Shown here: piece by piece, positions 59,042-59,380 of the stretch | Numbering within the stretch: position 1 is the stretch's first letter | How the letters are laid out: each line of letters starts with the position of its first letter | Source: Lachnospiraceae bacterium | GTDB lineage: Bacteria > Bacillota > Clostridia > Lachnospirales > Lachnospiraceae | Assembly (NCBI GenBank): GCA_009774215.1 | Contig: VSNH01000006.1 | Span: 1-59,380 of the forward strand | Reading direction: 5' to 3' | Length of the DNA: 59,380 bases | Notes under the pieces: model-generated | What the model was told of the DNA's origin: nothing | Databases searched by the model: none | The model's input: only the letters and a program-made list of their open reading frames with translations | Made by a program: the position numbers and the translations under genes

Positions 59042-59380
59042 TTAACATGACGAGGTTGGTACCTTCACTCCGAGAGCCTCATATATTTTTGCCTGCTTAT
59101 TGAGAAGTTCTCCAATCCTTAAGGAATGGTTTGCATCTTCAAAGCACTCAATCACATCAAGCTCGTCAAGCAACTGATGCAGAGTGTAGTTTTTATATAA
59201 ATCTGATTTTTTCATCTTATGGTCAAGATGAGATATCAGAATCAACGCAACAAACTCTGTAAAGATTTTTCCATCAAGACCTTTTTCAGATGACACCAGA
59301 AGCTTTTCAATGCTGTAATAGTAATGGATGTACATCCGGCGTTTATCTTTGATGACATCACCTTTGTACGGACGCTCCTG
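59042..59380 (-). mobile_element. Partial transposase (C-terminal end of an IS1634/IS4-type element)
   Basis: The frame is open to the right edge. The visible about 112 residues have a MYIHYYYSIEKLLVSSEKGL stretch, the FVALILISHLDHKMKKSDL helix and a closing DVIECFEDANHSLRIGELLN, in the style of IS1634-type transposase C-termini. The stop lies inside a hairpin CTCGGAGT/ACTCCGAG (59037-59083). The rest of the element is outside the window. Confidence 0.75.

Overview
The window looks like a chromosomal segment of an anaerobic, sugar-using Clostridia/Lachnospiraceae-type Firmicute. The signs are Mini-RNase III, a SigH-type sporulation sigma factor, type III pantothenate kinase, an ECF transporter S component, rubrerythrin, strong AGGAGG ribosome sites, tRNA genes without encoded CCA, and many short hairpin repeats between genes. 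The assignment is inferred from gene content and style, not from any search.

Layout. 1-5 kb: the end of a class A penicillin-binding protein (+), then minus-strand genes for a small coiled-coil protein, a membrane-anchored SGNH hydrolase with a Ser-x-Asn repeat stalk, and RlmB. 5-7.7 kb: mrnC, cysS and cysE. 7.9-14.7 kb: a sugar-use island with a GH3 glycosidase, an AraC regulator, and an ABC importer (lipoprotein plus two permeases, no ATPase). 15-16 kb: tRNA-Thr(GGT) and sigH, followed by an 84-bp tandem repeat that supplies the last codons of sigH. 16-20.5 kb: ispF, then a coenzyme A group (ECF S component, coaX, coaBC) and rubrerythrin. 20.7-25.4 kb: purC, a PIG-L deacetylase and a secreted DUF5722-like protein.

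25.5-32.2 kb: a ribose-type sugar sensing and uptake operon that is visibly decaying. One substrate-binding lipoprotein is intact. The ABC ATPase is frameshifted, the permease is fused by deletion to the tail of a second binding protein, and the histidine kinase is cut by an in-frame TAG. The response regulator and a second, membrane-anchored binding protein remain intact. 32.5-35.6 kb: a TrpB-like enzyme and a chemoreceptor with an extracytoplasmic zinc-site-like sensor.

35.8-42.7 kb: a six-gene minus-strand operon: putrescine-type aminotransferase, NhaC-family antiporter, YtcJ-like amidohydrolase, cytidylate-kinase-like protein, PNPOx-like flavoprotein and N-carbamoylputrescine amidase. A leader terminator precedes it, a LuxR-type regulator is divergent, and a terminator ends it. 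The composition suggests amine or polyamine metabolism.

43.5-54 kb: the most coherent system. An 861-residue fusion protein (CoA-disulfide-reductase-like flavoprotein, rhodanese, siroheme/4Fe-4S reductase and two 4Fe-4S ferredoxin sites) lies upstream of every gene needed to make siroheme from glutamyl-tRNA: hemA, a SirC-type dehydrogenase, hemC, cobA-hemD, hemB and hemL. A 64-residue protein of unknown role follows. The same 15-bp palindrome precedes hemA and the sirC-type gene. HemC, HemD and HemL each carry an unusual hydrophilic insertion.

54-59.4 kb: an SDR epimerase, a yybP-ykoY manganese riboswitch with its terminator ahead of mntP, a second cytidylate-kinase-like gene, a small ferredoxin, a VOC protein, and finally gene fragments (flavodoxin and others) beside a partial transposase at the right edge.
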